This document shows, piece after piece, positions 8,192 to 15,432 of a stretch of DNA of 64,000 nt. Location of the stretch: the NCBI RefSeq assembly GCF_009933135.1, contig NZ_MAEH01000014.1, positions 310,001 through 374,000 of the forward strand. The letters are read 5' to 3'. Under the pieces are notes generated by a model. That model made no database searches and had not been told where the DNA came from. It saw only the letters and a list, made by a program, of their open reading frames with translations. The DNA comes from Candidatus Enterococcus leclercqii. GTDB lineage: Bacteria; Bacillota; Bacilli; Lactobacillales; Enterococcaceae. How positions within the stretch are numbered: the stretch's first letter is position 1; each line of letters starts with the position of its first letter. The position numbers were made by a program, and so were the translations under genes.

Positions 8192-9373
8192 TTGACTGAT
8201 GTCAAAGAAATGACCAGCGAGCACGTTGAGGACATGCTATCACTGGTCTCGTATGCTTTTCAGTGGGAATTGTCAGAGAACAATCGCAAACGCTTTTCAA
8301 TGCTGGCGGAAAATTCATGGAATTTCGGTTCCTTTGATGAAAAGGGACGCCTAGCCAGCCAAGTGATGGCGACTCCTTTTAAAATTGATCTCTTTGGTGA
8401 CCACCATTTGATGGCAGGTATCGGTTTTGTTGCCAGCTACCCTGAATACCGCAGTCAAGGTCGAATTGATCGCATCATGACAGAATTGCTGGCGACTTCC
8501 CGGGAAAGAGGCGTTAATCTGTCTTACTTGGCTCCTTTCTCCTACCCATTTTACAGACGCTATGGATATGAGTTGACGTTTGAACGGGCAGTCTATGATG
8601 TGCCGGCTTCTCAGTGGCCTGACTCGCCAAAAGTCTCAGGACGGGTTGAACGGCTGTCCTGGACAGAAGCCAAGCCGGTGATTCAGGAGCTTTTTACTGC
8701 CGCGAAACGGCACCATCAAGGCGGTGTTGAGCGAGAAGAGTGGTGGTTGTCCTTCAAGTTCCCATTACGCAAAAACTATACCTATGCGGTGTATTATGAT
8801 GCAAAAGATATCCCTCAAGGTTACTTGGTCTACCTTTTGGAGCCGGGAAAATTGACTATTGCAGAATGGACTTGGCTGACTGGAGAAGCCTTTCGAGGAT
8901 TGAATCGCTTTGTTGCTTCTCATAATGGTTCAGTGGCCAACATTTTTTATGACGTAGGTTTTGATGGACAGAACCTGCAGTTTCTCACTCAAACACCAAT
9001 GAGCGGATTTACTGTGCGACCAGAAATGATGGCACGGGTAGTTGACGTTAAGCGTTTTTTAAAAGACACTAAAAAGGTTCAAGAGCTTCCCGAAAGTATC
9101 GCACTAATGGTGACGGGTGACTCTTATGCTGCTTGGAACAATGGTATTTTTGAGCTGAGAAAAGGCGATTGTGGAGTAGACACTGTGCAGGTAGAAGAGA
9201 CCGAACTGCCCCTTGTTAAGCTGTCAATTCAACGGTTTACTCAGTTGTTTATGGGATACCTCTCACCAGAGACCCTTTTGTTTCATGGACTAATCGAAAC
9301 TGATGAAAGTCTTTTAAAAGTTTTAAAAACAATCCTGCCTAATCAAAAACCAATCTTAGAAGATTACTTCTGA
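8192..9373 (+). CDS. Eis-like GNAT N-acetyltransferase
   Basis: A 393-residue acetyltransferase of the Eis type: an N-terminal GNAT domain with the acetyl-CoA loop region GFVASYPEYRSQGRIDRIM (about 76-94), a second degenerate GNAT domain, and a C-terminal sterol-carrier-protein-like domain. Characterised members acetylate amines such as aminoglycosides or lysines; the substrate here is unknown. The start is TTG 8192 because AAGGAGGAA lies 8 nt upstream; the ATG at 8210 has no such site. It stands alone between two hairpins. Confidence 0.85.
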   Translation: MTDVKEMTSEHVEDMLSLVSYAFQWELSENNRKRFSMLAENSWNFGSFDEKGRLASQVMATPFKIDLFGDHHLMAGIGFVASYPEYRSQGRIDRIMTELLATSRERGVNLSYLAPFSYPFYRRYGYELTFERAVYDVPASQWPDSPKVSGRVERLSWTEAKPVIQELFTAAKRHHQGGVEREEWWLSFKFPLRKNYTYAVYYDAKDIPQGYLVYLLEPGKLTIAEWTWLTGEAFRGLNRFVASHNGSVANIFYDVGFDGQNLQFLTQTPMSGFTVRPEMMARVVDVKRFLKDTKKVQELPESIALMVTGDSYAAWNNGIFELRKGDCGVDTVQVEETELPLVKLSIQRFTQLFMGYLSPETLLFHGLIETDESLLKVLKTILPNQKPILEDYF

Positions 9374-9401
9374 TTTTGGATAGCTGCTGCTAATAGTAAT
9401 T

Positions 9402-9438
9402 AAAAAGGCCGCTATCCACGAGTATAGTGGATAGCGGC
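9402..9438 (-). terminator. Terminator of the 56-residue minus-strand gene
   Basis: Perfect 12-bp stem (9408-9419 with 9427-9438), 7-nt loop. The T-run (CCTTTTTA) is on the minus strand, so it terminates the small gene at 9452-9622. It may also block read-through from the acetyltransferase. Confidence 0.85.
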
Positions 9439-9451
9439 ATAAAAGTAGTGG

Positions 9452-9622
9452 TTAGTTTTTGACATCACTGCGGACAAATTTAAAACGGATAGGTTTCGAC
9501 GGACGTGTCGTCTCGCGGGAAAGTTCGCCTTGATCTTTTAAAGCGGATTTTACAACTTGTTCCCGAGTTTTTTTGTATTGATTCATGCGTCGTGCCAAAA
9601 CCTCTTCTTTTCGTTGTTTCAT
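9452..9622 (-). CDS. Small basic protein, 56 residues, unknown function
   Basis: Reading the minus strand from ATG at 9622 gives 56 residues beginning MKQRKEEVLARRMNQYKK and ending IRFKFVRSDVKN, then TAA at 9454-9452. It is very rich in Lys/Arg, has no membrane segment, and looks like a helix followed by an extended tail. Support comes from a strong ribosome binding site (GAGGGGGA, 7 nt spacing), an extended -10 upstream and a dedicated terminator immediately downstream. A nucleic-acid or ribosome partner is plausible from the charge alone. No family recognised. Confidence 0.75.
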   Translation of the reverse strand: MKQRKEEVLARRMNQYKKTREQVVKSALKDQGELSRETTRPSKPIRFKFVRSDVKN

Positions 9623-9673
9623 AATTAAGTCCCCCTCATAATTATCAGATAGTTTTGTAACCTTGTTTCAATA

Positions 9674-9698
9674 AGTGTAGCACTTGAAAGCGGTTAAA
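9674..9698 (-). promoter_or_regulatory. Putative promoter and cre-like site of the small gene
   Basis: On the minus strand TGC-TACACT (hexamer at 9679-9674) is an extended -10 about 50 bp before the gene. TGAAAGCGGTTAAA (9685-9698, plus strand) resembles a CcpA cre site with two deviations from consensus and would overlap the spacer/-35 region. The cre call is weak. Confidence 0.35.
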
Positions 9699-9782
9699 TC
9701 TAAAAGTACGCTTGTGGAATCAGTAACAAGCTTGTTCTTTAAAAGGTCCCGTGAAACTCTGTAAAACAGTGATTCTTTGAAT

Positions 9783-9812
9783 AAAAAATAGGAACGGCAA
9801 ATTGCCGTTCCT
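9783..9812 (-). terminator. Terminator downstream of tRNA-Arg
   Basis: Palindrome AGGAACGGCAA/TTGCCGTTCCT (9790-9812), whose minus-strand 3' side runs into TATTTTTTAT. It ends the tRNA transcript. Confidence 0.8.
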
Positions 9813-9862
9813 GTAAAGAAGACTGCGAATCAACAGTCAGCTAGCGCGAATATGTTTTAGAA

Positions 9863-9934
9863 CGTTCCCTGCCGGAATCGAACCAGCAACTAATCCTTAG
9901 GAGGGATTTGTTATATCCATTTAACTAAGGGAAC
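9863..9934 (-). tRNA. tRNA-Arg (anticodon CCT)
   Basis: The minus strand folds into a complete cloverleaf: acceptor GTTCCCT/AGGGAAC, D stem GTTA/TAAC, anticodon stem AATCC/GGATT with loop CTCCTAA (anticodon CCT at 9901-9899), T arm GCTGG-TTCGATT-CCGGC, discriminator G at 9863. CCA is not encoded. It reads the rare AGG arginine codon and stands alone, not in an rRNA or tRNA cluster. Confidence 0.95.
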
Positions 9935-9964
9935 CTATTATTTTTACGACATTGTTTATTTTAA

Positions 9965-9999
9965 CGTTGTTGACGCAAGGATTCAAGTAGTCAACGACG
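9965..9999 (+). promoter_or_regulatory. Leader hairpin before the TIM-barrel-like gene
   Basis: 10-bp stem CGTTGTTGAC/GTCAACGACG (one G-U pair) with a 15-nt loop, ending directly before the GGAGGAAAG ribosome binding site. It may affect mRNA stability or translation. It lies between divergently oriented genes. Confidence 0.45.
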
Positions 10000-10014
10000 A
10001 TTGGAGGAAAGAAA

Positions 10015-10947
10015 ATGGTAAAACGATTAATCAGTGCGACACCAAGTGAAGTCGCACAAATGAATGGGGCAGAATTGAAGCAGTCCATCAAAGCCAGCGA
10101 AGGACGCACGATTTGTGTGGAAAATGTTGTTGGTACACTGCCACAAGTCGGTGATCTGACAAACGCAGAAGTGGCAAAAGCTTTTGGAGCGGATTTAATT
10201 CTGCTGAATGGTTTTGACTGCTTTCATCCGGTAGTCATGGGGGTACCGGGCTTATCTTTTGAAGCGGTATTGGATCCAACAGCTGAGATTGCCAATCCAA
10301 TCCCTGTGCTGAAGGAGCTGACTGGACGACCAATCGGGATCAATCTGGAACCAATCCCAGATGATCTTGACTTGATGAGTGAACAAGTAGTGATCTCCAA
10401 AGGGCGTACCAGCTCTGCAGAAACGATTCAGCGTGCCGAAGAACTCGGTGTGGATTTTATCTGCTTTACTGGAAATCCTGGTACCGGTGTAACTAATGAA
10501 GCCATTGCCGGTGCAGTAAAAATCGCCAAGGAAAACTTTTCTGGGATGATTATCGCGGGTAAGATGCACAGTGCCGGCTCAGATGAACCGGTAGTAACAA
10601 AAGAAGCAATCGCGGCTTATGCAGAAGCTGGGGCTGACATCTTACTGTTGCCGGCAGTGGGAACCATTCAGGGCTTTTTGGAACAAGATCTAATCGAAGC
10701 CGTGAAGTTTGCCAAAGCACGGAATCTTTTGACAATGACAGCCATCGGAACTAGTCAAGAAAGTGCTCGGCCAGAGACCCTTCGTCAAATCGCCTTGACT
10801 TGTAAAACTTGTGGAGTCGATATCCAACATATCGGTGATGCCGGTTACGGCGGTTTAGCACCAGCTGAAAATATCTTTGAAATGTCCATTGCGATTCGCG
10901 GAATGCGCCACACATTGTATCGTTGTGCGCAGTCCATTAATCGATGA
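10015..10947 (+). CDS. TIM-barrel-like protein of a PEP-mutase/DUF7916-like family
   Basis: A 310-residue soluble protein with the alternating strand/helix pattern and glycine-rich turns of a TIM barrel (ICVENVVG, ADLILLNGFD, GINLEP, DFICFTGNPGTG, GMIIAGKMHSAG, GADILLLPAVGTI, LLTMTAIGTS, DIQHIGDAGYGG). It resembles Firmicutes proteins annotated as PEP phosphonomutase-like or DUF7916, often near sugar-uptake genes, but I see no clear isocitrate-lyase/PEP-mutase active-site motif. GGAGGAAAG is the ribosome binding site. Substrate is unknown. A structured 3' element follows directly. Confidence 0.6.
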   Translation: MVKRLISATPSEVAQMNGAELKQSIKASEGRTICVENVVGTLPQVGDLTNAEVAKAFGADLILLNGFDCFHPVVMGVPGLSFEAVLDPTAEIANPIPVLKELTGRPIGINLEPIPDDLDLMSEQVVISKGRTSSAETIQRAEELGVDFICFTGNPGTGVTNEAIAGAVKIAKENFSGMIIAGKMHSAGSDEPVVTKEAIAAYAEAGADILLLPAVGTIQGFLEQDLIEAVKFAKARNLLTMTAIGTSQESARPETLRQIALTCKTCGVDIQHIGDAGYGGLAPAENIFEMSIAIRGMRHTLYRCAQSINR

Positions 10948-10969
10948 GGTACATCGCTATTCTAGCCAA

Positions 10970-11089
10970 GAGGTCCTGTGACAATCATCAGGTCACAATT
11001 CTTCAAAGCGAACCCTGCCAAATGAACACATGAGCTGCAAAAAAACAAGCAACTTCCTTAAGAAACATTGGAAGGTGCTTGTTTTTTTT
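10970..11089 (+). ncRNA. Structured 3' element with terminator, copy A of a two-copy family
   Basis: A hairpin TGTGAC-N9-GTCACA (10977-10997), a 27-nt linker and a terminator (about 11041-11057 with 11070-11086, T8). A homologous element follows glmM at 22770-22878: the first 48 nt align without gaps at 36/48 identities, and similarity resumes through the terminator stem. A C:G pair in the terminator here is G:C there, and the hairpin's closing C:G is U:G there, so pairing is kept. I see no convincing own promoter. It may be a 3'-UTR element or a small RNA released from the 3' end. Confidence 0.55.
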
Positions 11090-11389
11090 GCTGTTAAACC
11101 TCTCAAATGCTGTCTATTTTTTGTTTTGTCAAGGAAAGTTGGTGTTTGGAGTTTTTCTCTCTATGCTGCTTTGAAATGAGCTATCGCAGCCTTTTTACTT
11201 ATCTAGCTCACAGTCCTCTTAATAAGATTTTCAGACCGCTGCAAGCAGAAAAGCTGTTAATCGTTGTAGCTTGTTTCAGTGGGGGCCCGTTCGGTTTATT
11301 GAAATAGAATTTATCGGCCGTTTTCGAGTGTATCAATTTAAAATGTGAATTTTCAATATAGAGTGGTTTTGGTAATGAAATGCTGAAAA
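11090..11389. other. Intergenic region without recognised gene
   Basis: An open frame at 11107-11307 has no ribosome binding site and a Cys/Phe-rich composition unlike real proteins here. No hairpin with a T-run was found for the convergent polymerase/YolD operon that ends at 11390. Confidence 0.5.
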
Positions 11390-11752
11390 CTAATCCAGAG
11401 CGCTCCATTTTTTAGTCTTATGAAGTGCAACACTGCGGATTTCGTCGTAGTGGATTTTCTCACCGGCAATATAGATACCCAATTCATCATAGCCTTGTAT
11501 TTTGCCTATTACATCGGGAGGATAGTGACCCTCAGCATCCATTTCTTCTTTTTGCAGTGCGACAGACTGGTCTTTTATACGGGCTTCTGTCAATAGCTGA
11601 CCAATCTCTTCGGTGGTCATGGTTGGTTTTGCCGGCCAAGTATAGCGGCGTTCCTTTTTTTCAGCGGCTAACTGGCTGGTATGTTCAGATAGGTAAAAGC
11701 CGTTCCATTTCAATTTTTTCCGGTCTTGATAAGGGTGAAGTTCATTTGTCAT
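11390..11752 (-). CDS. YolD-like protein
   Basis: A 120-residue protein of the YolD-like type, the usual partner of UvrX/UmuC-like Y-family polymerases in Firmicutes and proposed to be a UmuD-like cofactor. Visible features are the N-terminal RKKLKWNGFYLSEHT, the helical TMTTEEIGQLLTEARIKD and a beta-rich C-terminal half (GKIQGYDELGIYIAGEKIHYDEIRSV). Its ATG overlaps the polymerase stop codon in an ATGA (11752-11749), so the pair is translationally coupled and shares the LexA-controlled promoter. Confidence 0.85.
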   Translation of the reverse strand: MTNELHPYQDRKKLKWNGFYLSEHTSQLAAEKKERRYTWPAKPTMTTEEIGQLLTEARIKDQSVALQKEEMDAEGHYPPDVIGKIQGYDELGIYIAGEKIHYDEIRSVALHKTKKWSALD

Positions 11753-13083
11753 AAGCCATCCAATCCTCCTGCGCCGCCAGCATGACCGCCCACCAAATGA
11801 CTGCGGGGGATACTGCGGGCGCCTTCTAATTTACTAGTTGCATGTACGATTGCTGTAAAGCCGTACTTTTCTCTAATCTGATCGATGATTTGATCTAAGC
11901 GCTGTTCTGCTTCAGCTTTTTCAGGAGATTCGAACAAGCTTAGTTGCCGGCTATTGGTAAACAACAGCTTTGAATACGTGATACCCACATGACGAACGAC
12001 TTGCCCACGATAATACTTGCGAAACAGCTGTAGGCAATAGCTGGCCAACTGCTTAGTATTATCGGTGGCTGGAATCTTCATCTGATGAGAAAAGCCGCTT
12101 TTGCTTTCTCCTTGAGCAGTACCGATGAACAGATGAATGCACTGTGTCAGACAGCCGTGTCGTCGAATTCTAGCGGCAACTTGTTCGGCCATTTCTTTGA
12201 CGACGATTTCGATCTCCTGTTGTTTTACATAATTTTTAGGTAAGACTTGGCTGTTGCCGTAAGACTTTTCTTTTATCAGCGGTCCTTGTTCAGATAAAAG
12301 GGTTCGATCGATACCGTTTGCATGGTAATAATACTGCTGTCCCAAAACGCCGAACCGCTGCCGCAGCAGTTCAGGGTCGGTGTGGGCCAATTGGTAGATG
12401 CTATCAATTCCCAATTTGTAAAAATTTTGCTGCATTCGCCGGCCAATTCCCCAAAAATCCCGCATGTTTGAAATTTGCCAAACTGTTTCAGGAATATTCT
12501 CATACCGCCATTCAGCGACAAAATCCTGGTTGTGTTTGGCTGCGTTGTCCAATGCCAGTTTAGCCAAAAGTGGGTTATCACCAATACCGACGGTTAGAAC
12601 TAGTCCCAGCTTATTTTTAACTTCTGCTTGAATTTGTTGGGCAAAGAGCCTGCGCTTTTGGCTGCGGCTAAGCGTTGGATCTGGAAAGAAAAGTTTCATC
12701 GAAGCGGTAACGTCTAAAATTGATTCATCGATGGAATAAATCAATAAGTCTTCATCTGCAACATACTCACGAAAAATATTGTTGAATTTGACATTTTCTT
12801 TGATGTATAAATTCATCCGCGGAGGAACTTTCACCAGATCAGGGTGGTCTGGTAGATTGTCTGCTCGAGTGACATTGGTGATTCCCAGCTTTGCTTTTGC
12901 CATTGGAGAAGAGGCAAGGATCAAGCCATTACCGGTATTGTCGGCTGTGCTCATGACCACCAGCATTTTTGTCAGCGGATCCCAGCCGCGGAGTGCACAT
13001 TCCACGCTGGCATAAAAGGATTTGACATCGATGAACAAGATATCTCGTAGCGGCTCAGTTCGGTAGTCGAAGCCACGATCCAT
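11749..13083 (-). CDS. uvrX: Y-family translesion DNA polymerase (UvrX/UmuC-like)
   Basis: A 444-residue error-prone polymerase for lesion bypass. The palm motif FIDVKSFYASVE carries metal-binding Asp19, and YSIDESILDV carries the second catalytic acidic pair. A helix-hairpin-helix region (FWGIGRRMQQNFYKLGI) and a little-finger domain follow. RQLSLFESPEK resembles a beta-clamp-binding peptide. The frame opens at 13179, but that would begin inside the promoter; AGAAGGTG lies 7 nt before ATG 13083. A LexA box sits in the promoter, so the gene is SOS-induced. Chromosomal, with no plasmid or prophage genes nearby. Confidence 0.93.
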   Translation of the reverse strand: MDRGFDYRTEPLRDILFIDVKSFYASVECALRGWDPLTKMLVVMSTADNTGNGLILASSPMAKAKLGITNVTRADNLPDHPDLVKVPPRMNLYIKENVKFNNIFREYVADEDLLIYSIDESILDVTASMKLFFPDPTLSRSQKRRLFAQQIQAEVKNKLGLVLTVGIGDNPLLAKLALDNAAKHNQDFVAEWRYENIPETVWQISNMRDFWGIGRRMQQNFYKLGIDSIYQLAHTDPELLRQRFGVLGQQYYYHANGIDRTLLSEQGPLIKEKSYGNSQVLPKNYVKQQEIEIVVKEMAEQVAARIRRHGCLTQCIHLFIGTAQGESKSGFSHQMKIPATDNTKQLASYCLQLFRKYYRGQVVRHVGITYSKLLFTNSRQLSLFESPEKAEAEQRLDQIIDQIREKYGFTAIVHATSKLEGARSIPRSHLVGGHAGGAGGLDGL

Positions 13084-13141
13084 TTGGTGGCACCTTCTTT
13101 CTATTTTTACAAAGGTTGAATGAGGGGAGCTCTCGTCTATT

Positions 13142-13171
13142 ATTATACGAACATACGTTTGCTTTTGTAAA
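13142..13171 (-). promoter_or_regulatory. SOS promoter with LexA (DinR) box
   Basis: On the minus strand TTTACA (13171-13166) and TATAAT (13147-13142) are separated by 18 bp. The spacer contains CGAACATACGTTTG (13148-13161, plus strand), a full match to the Gram-positive LexA box CGAACRNRYGTTYG. Repressor binding would occlude the promoter. Confidence 0.93.
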
Positions 13172-13275
13172 GCGAACAAATATTAAAAAAATAAGTTTTC
13201 AGCATCTTTTTGATTTTCATCGGTAACATGAGAAAAATGCCAGAGCCGCTCTAATCGTTTTGCTTTATCGAAAAA

Positions 13276-13292
13276 TGTAAGCGTGTTACACT
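13276..13292 (+). promoter_or_regulatory. Extended -10 promoter overlapped by a TGTAA/TTACA dyad
   Basis: TGTAA-N5-TTACA (13276-13290) overlaps TGT-TACACT (hexamer 13287-13292), an extended -10 about 95 bp before the BaeRF-type gene. The dyad is a good operator candidate. It resembles but does not match the cre consensus, and the regulator is unknown. Confidence 0.45.
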
Positions 13293-13388
13293 TTAATTAC
13301 AGCATAGCAGCTGTATTTAAATTCGGAAATGAGCGAAATCGACTTAGTTTTTTTGGATTTCGGCATCAACCATAGGAGGGAATCATTT

Positions 13389-14510
13389 ATGACAAAAGCA
13401 GGCAAGGAATTATTGGCGGAACTGACTGGAACTGGAGCGAAGGGCCCCTTTGTTTCCATCATGCTCAACACCCATGTGGCCCATCAGGATGTTGAAAAAG
13501 ATCAGATTAAATTCAAAAATTTTGCCAAGGAAGCCAAAAAGCGCTTTGAAAAGAAATATCCCGACGCAAATTGGAGCACATATCAGGAGAAAATCGACGA
13601 ATTGTTGGCGGATCAGTCGTTTTGGCGCAGTGGTAAAATCAGCGTGGCCGTATTTTTGACTGAAGAGCAAACCTTGATCCACCGTTTGAATATTCCTATT
13701 GATGATCAGTATTATGTAGGTGATACGCCTTATCTTTTAGCGGTAATCAAAAATGCCCAATTTAACTACACCTACTACTTGTTGGGGTTGAATCGTGACT
13801 CTATCAAATTATATTTTGTTGACAATCAGCAACTGACGACAGTCGAACTGCCAGAGGGCGCGCCAATTGATGTACCTACTGCCTTGGGAGAAGAGCTTAC
13901 TGGCGGGAATCTGAACTATAGTTCGCAAGGCAGTCAGGCTGGTTCCAAAGAAGGCGTAGCTTATCACGGTGTCAGCGCAAAGGATGAAGAAGTAGCCATT
14001 GACTGGAAAAATTACTATCAAGCAGTGGATACCTTCCTGCGGGATAAATTTGACAATCCAGAGAAATACCCGCTGTATCTGTTTGCACTTCCAGAAAATC
14101 AAACAATGTTTAAAAAGTATGCCAAAACGTCCTATTTCAGTACCGATGCGAGTATTAGTGCATCTCCGGCAACCTTGAATGAAAAAGAAATTGCTGCTCA
14201 GATCAGCGAGATTTCCAAGCAACTGTCTGCAAAAGAAATCGCCGGCTATCAGAAATTGATGGATAAAAAATTCATGGATCAGTTGGTGGATATCGTCCCA
14301 GCAGCAAAAGAGGGGCGGATTTCTCATCTGTTCATTGCCACTTCAAATCTAGTGGACGGTTTCGGAGAAGATCCAGATACTGAATACGATCGCCGTCAAG
14401 TTCTAAACACGATGGCTGACTATGTGATAGCAAATGGTGGAGAAGTATTTGTCCTGGATCAAAAAGATGCGCCGGATGAAAAGAGTCTTGTTGCTATCTT
14501 ACGTTATTAA
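13389..14510 (+). CDS. BaeRF6-type protein (archaeo-eukaryotic release factor-like fold)
   Basis: A 373-residue soluble protein resembling the bacterial BaeRF family 6, which combines folds related to archaeo-eukaryotic release factors and is proposed, without much experiment, to act on stalled or modified ribosomes. N-terminal GPFVSIMLNTHVAHQDVEKDQ, a central domain with QFNYTYYLLGLNRDSIKLYFV and a C-terminal ISHLFIATSNLVDGFG fit the family. AGGAGGGAA 8 nt before ATG 13389 decides the start over ATG 13329. It is monocistronic with its own terminator. Confidence 0.75.
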   Translation: MTKAGKELLAELTGTGAKGPFVSIMLNTHVAHQDVEKDQIKFKNFAKEAKKRFEKKYPDANWSTYQEKIDELLADQSFWRSGKISVAVFLTEEQTLIHRLNIPIDDQYYVGDTPYLLAVIKNAQFNYTYYLLGLNRDSIKLYFVDNQQLTTVELPEGAPIDVPTALGEELTGGNLNYSSQGSQAGSKEGVAYHGVSAKDEEVAIDWKNYYQAVDTFLRDKFDNPEKYPLYLFALPENQTMFKKYAKTSYFSTDASISASPATLNEKEIAAQISEISKQLSAKEIAGYQKLMDKKFMDQLVDIVPAAKEGRISHLFIATSNLVDGFGEDPDTEYDRRQVLNTMADYVIANGGEVFVLDQKDAPDEKSLVAILRY

Positions 14511-14527
14511 AATTTAATAATTGGATT

Positions 14528-14570
14528 GGCGTCCTGCCGCTCTTTCAAGCGGTGCGGACGTCTTTTTTTT
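14528..14570 (+). terminator. Terminator after the BaeRF-type gene
   Basis: Stem GGCGTCC..GCCGCT with AGCGGTGCGGACGTC and a run of eight T. Confidence 0.85.
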
Positions 14571-14608
14571 ACCTTTTTCCGAAAAAATTAGGTATTGTTG
14601 CGATTGTG

Positions 14609-14617
14609 TGATACAAT
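14609..14617 (+). promoter_or_regulatory. Extended -10 promoter of the first csp gene, with long leader
   Basis: TGA-TACAAT is an extended -10; no good -35 is seen. Transcription from here gives a leader of about 125 nt before the ATG, typical of cold-shock mRNAs whose 5' UTR acts as a thermosensor. Confidence 0.55.
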
Positions 14618-14748
14618 ACATCTTGTAGTTTTAGTTAAGGGCTTTTATGGTAGTTTGTTTCCATTGTTAAACATCATTCCCATTAACACCCGACACATGA
14701 AATTGCAAAACAAATTGTGGGCAAACCCCACACAGGAGGATATTTAAC

Positions 14749-14949
14749 ATGCAAACAGGTACTGTAAAATGGTTCAACGCTGATAAAGGTTTTGGTTTCA
14801 TCACTGCAGAAGACGGCAACGACGTATTCGTTCACTTCTCAGCAATCCAAGGCGACGGCTTCAAAACTTTGGAAGAAGGCCAAGCAGTTTCTTTCGACGT
14901 TGAAGACGGCCAACGTGGCCCTCAAGCAACAAACGTTGTTAAAGGCTAA
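14749..14949 (+). CDS. cspA: Cold-shock protein (CspA family)
   Basis: A 66-residue single cold-shock domain that binds single-stranded RNA/DNA. RNP1 KGFGFI and RNP2 VFVHF are intact, preceded by TVKWFN. The ribosome binding site ACAGGAGG is strong. Codon use is highly biased, so expression is likely high. A second, closely similar gene is at 60180. The numbering of Csp paralogues cannot be inferred. Confidence 0.97.
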   Translation: MQTGTVKWFNADKGFGFITAEDGNDVFVHFSAIQGDGFKTLEEGQAVSFDVEDGQRGPQATNVVKG

Positions 14950-14963
14950 TCCATTTAAAGTCA

Positions 14964-14998
14964 AAATGTCCAGCGGATTTTCCGTTGGGCATTTTTTT
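14964..14998 (+). terminator. Terminator of the first csp gene
   Basis: 13-bp stem (14964-14976 with 14982-14994, two G-U pairs) and T7. Confidence 0.9.
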
Positions 14999-15034
14999 AT
15001 GCTCAAAATTCGGGTTTAACTCTGGTACATAATA

Positions 15035-15179
15035 CTCGAGCAGTTCTTTTAAGATTAGCTTGACGTAGGGGTGTCTCTGGTCTTTACGCAGTTGTAGATT
15101 GAAAGAGGCAGACGACTCTTCTGAGAGGATTCAGATACTCTGTTTTCCAGGTGGCTTTGAAGTAGAAAGCCATTTTTTT
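15035..15179 (+). ncRNA. Possible small transcript ending in a terminator
   Basis: No gene is convincing between csp and rapZ, yet a strong terminator stands alone: TGGCTTT/AAAGCCA (15152-15172) followed by T7. Upstream, local hairpins such as AAGAGGCAGACGACTCTT (about 15101-15120) are visible. A CATAAT/TAATAC -10-like stretch occurs near 15029-15036 without a clear -35. Either an unannotated small RNA ends here or this is a second csp terminator. Confidence 0.3.
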
Positions 15180-15287
15180 ACAGACGGTCCTCTTTTTTGG
15201 ACGCCAGTTTACTATATTGATCGTATTAGTTGGAAATTGCGGCTTTTGTAAGTTTTCAGTAAAAAGATAGTAAGGACACGCCCGGAA

Positions 15288-15296
15288 TGATATAAT
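15288..15296 (+). promoter_or_regulatory. Extended -10 promoter of the rapZ operon
   Basis: TGA-TATAAT, a consensus extended -10, about 137 bp before the rapZ ATG. No -35 of quality. Confidence 0.65.
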
Positions 15297-15432
15297 GTTC
15301 AAAGAGTTGAAAATAAGCTATACCAACCAAAAAGAAAATGGACGCTTTGATTGTTGTTGACTATCCCAATAGGCAACGATTGTCGAAGTGCGTTTGTCCA
15401 TCTGCGGTTCATCAGGAAAGGAGCAAAATCTG

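Noticed and set aside
11107-11307. Possible 66-residue gene
   Set aside because: No ribosome binding site, Cys/Phe/Leu-rich composition and no codon pattern like neighbours.
15084-15302. Minus-strand open frame of 72 residues between csp and rapZ
   Set aside because: No ribosome binding site; it overlaps the rapZ promoter and an orphan terminator.
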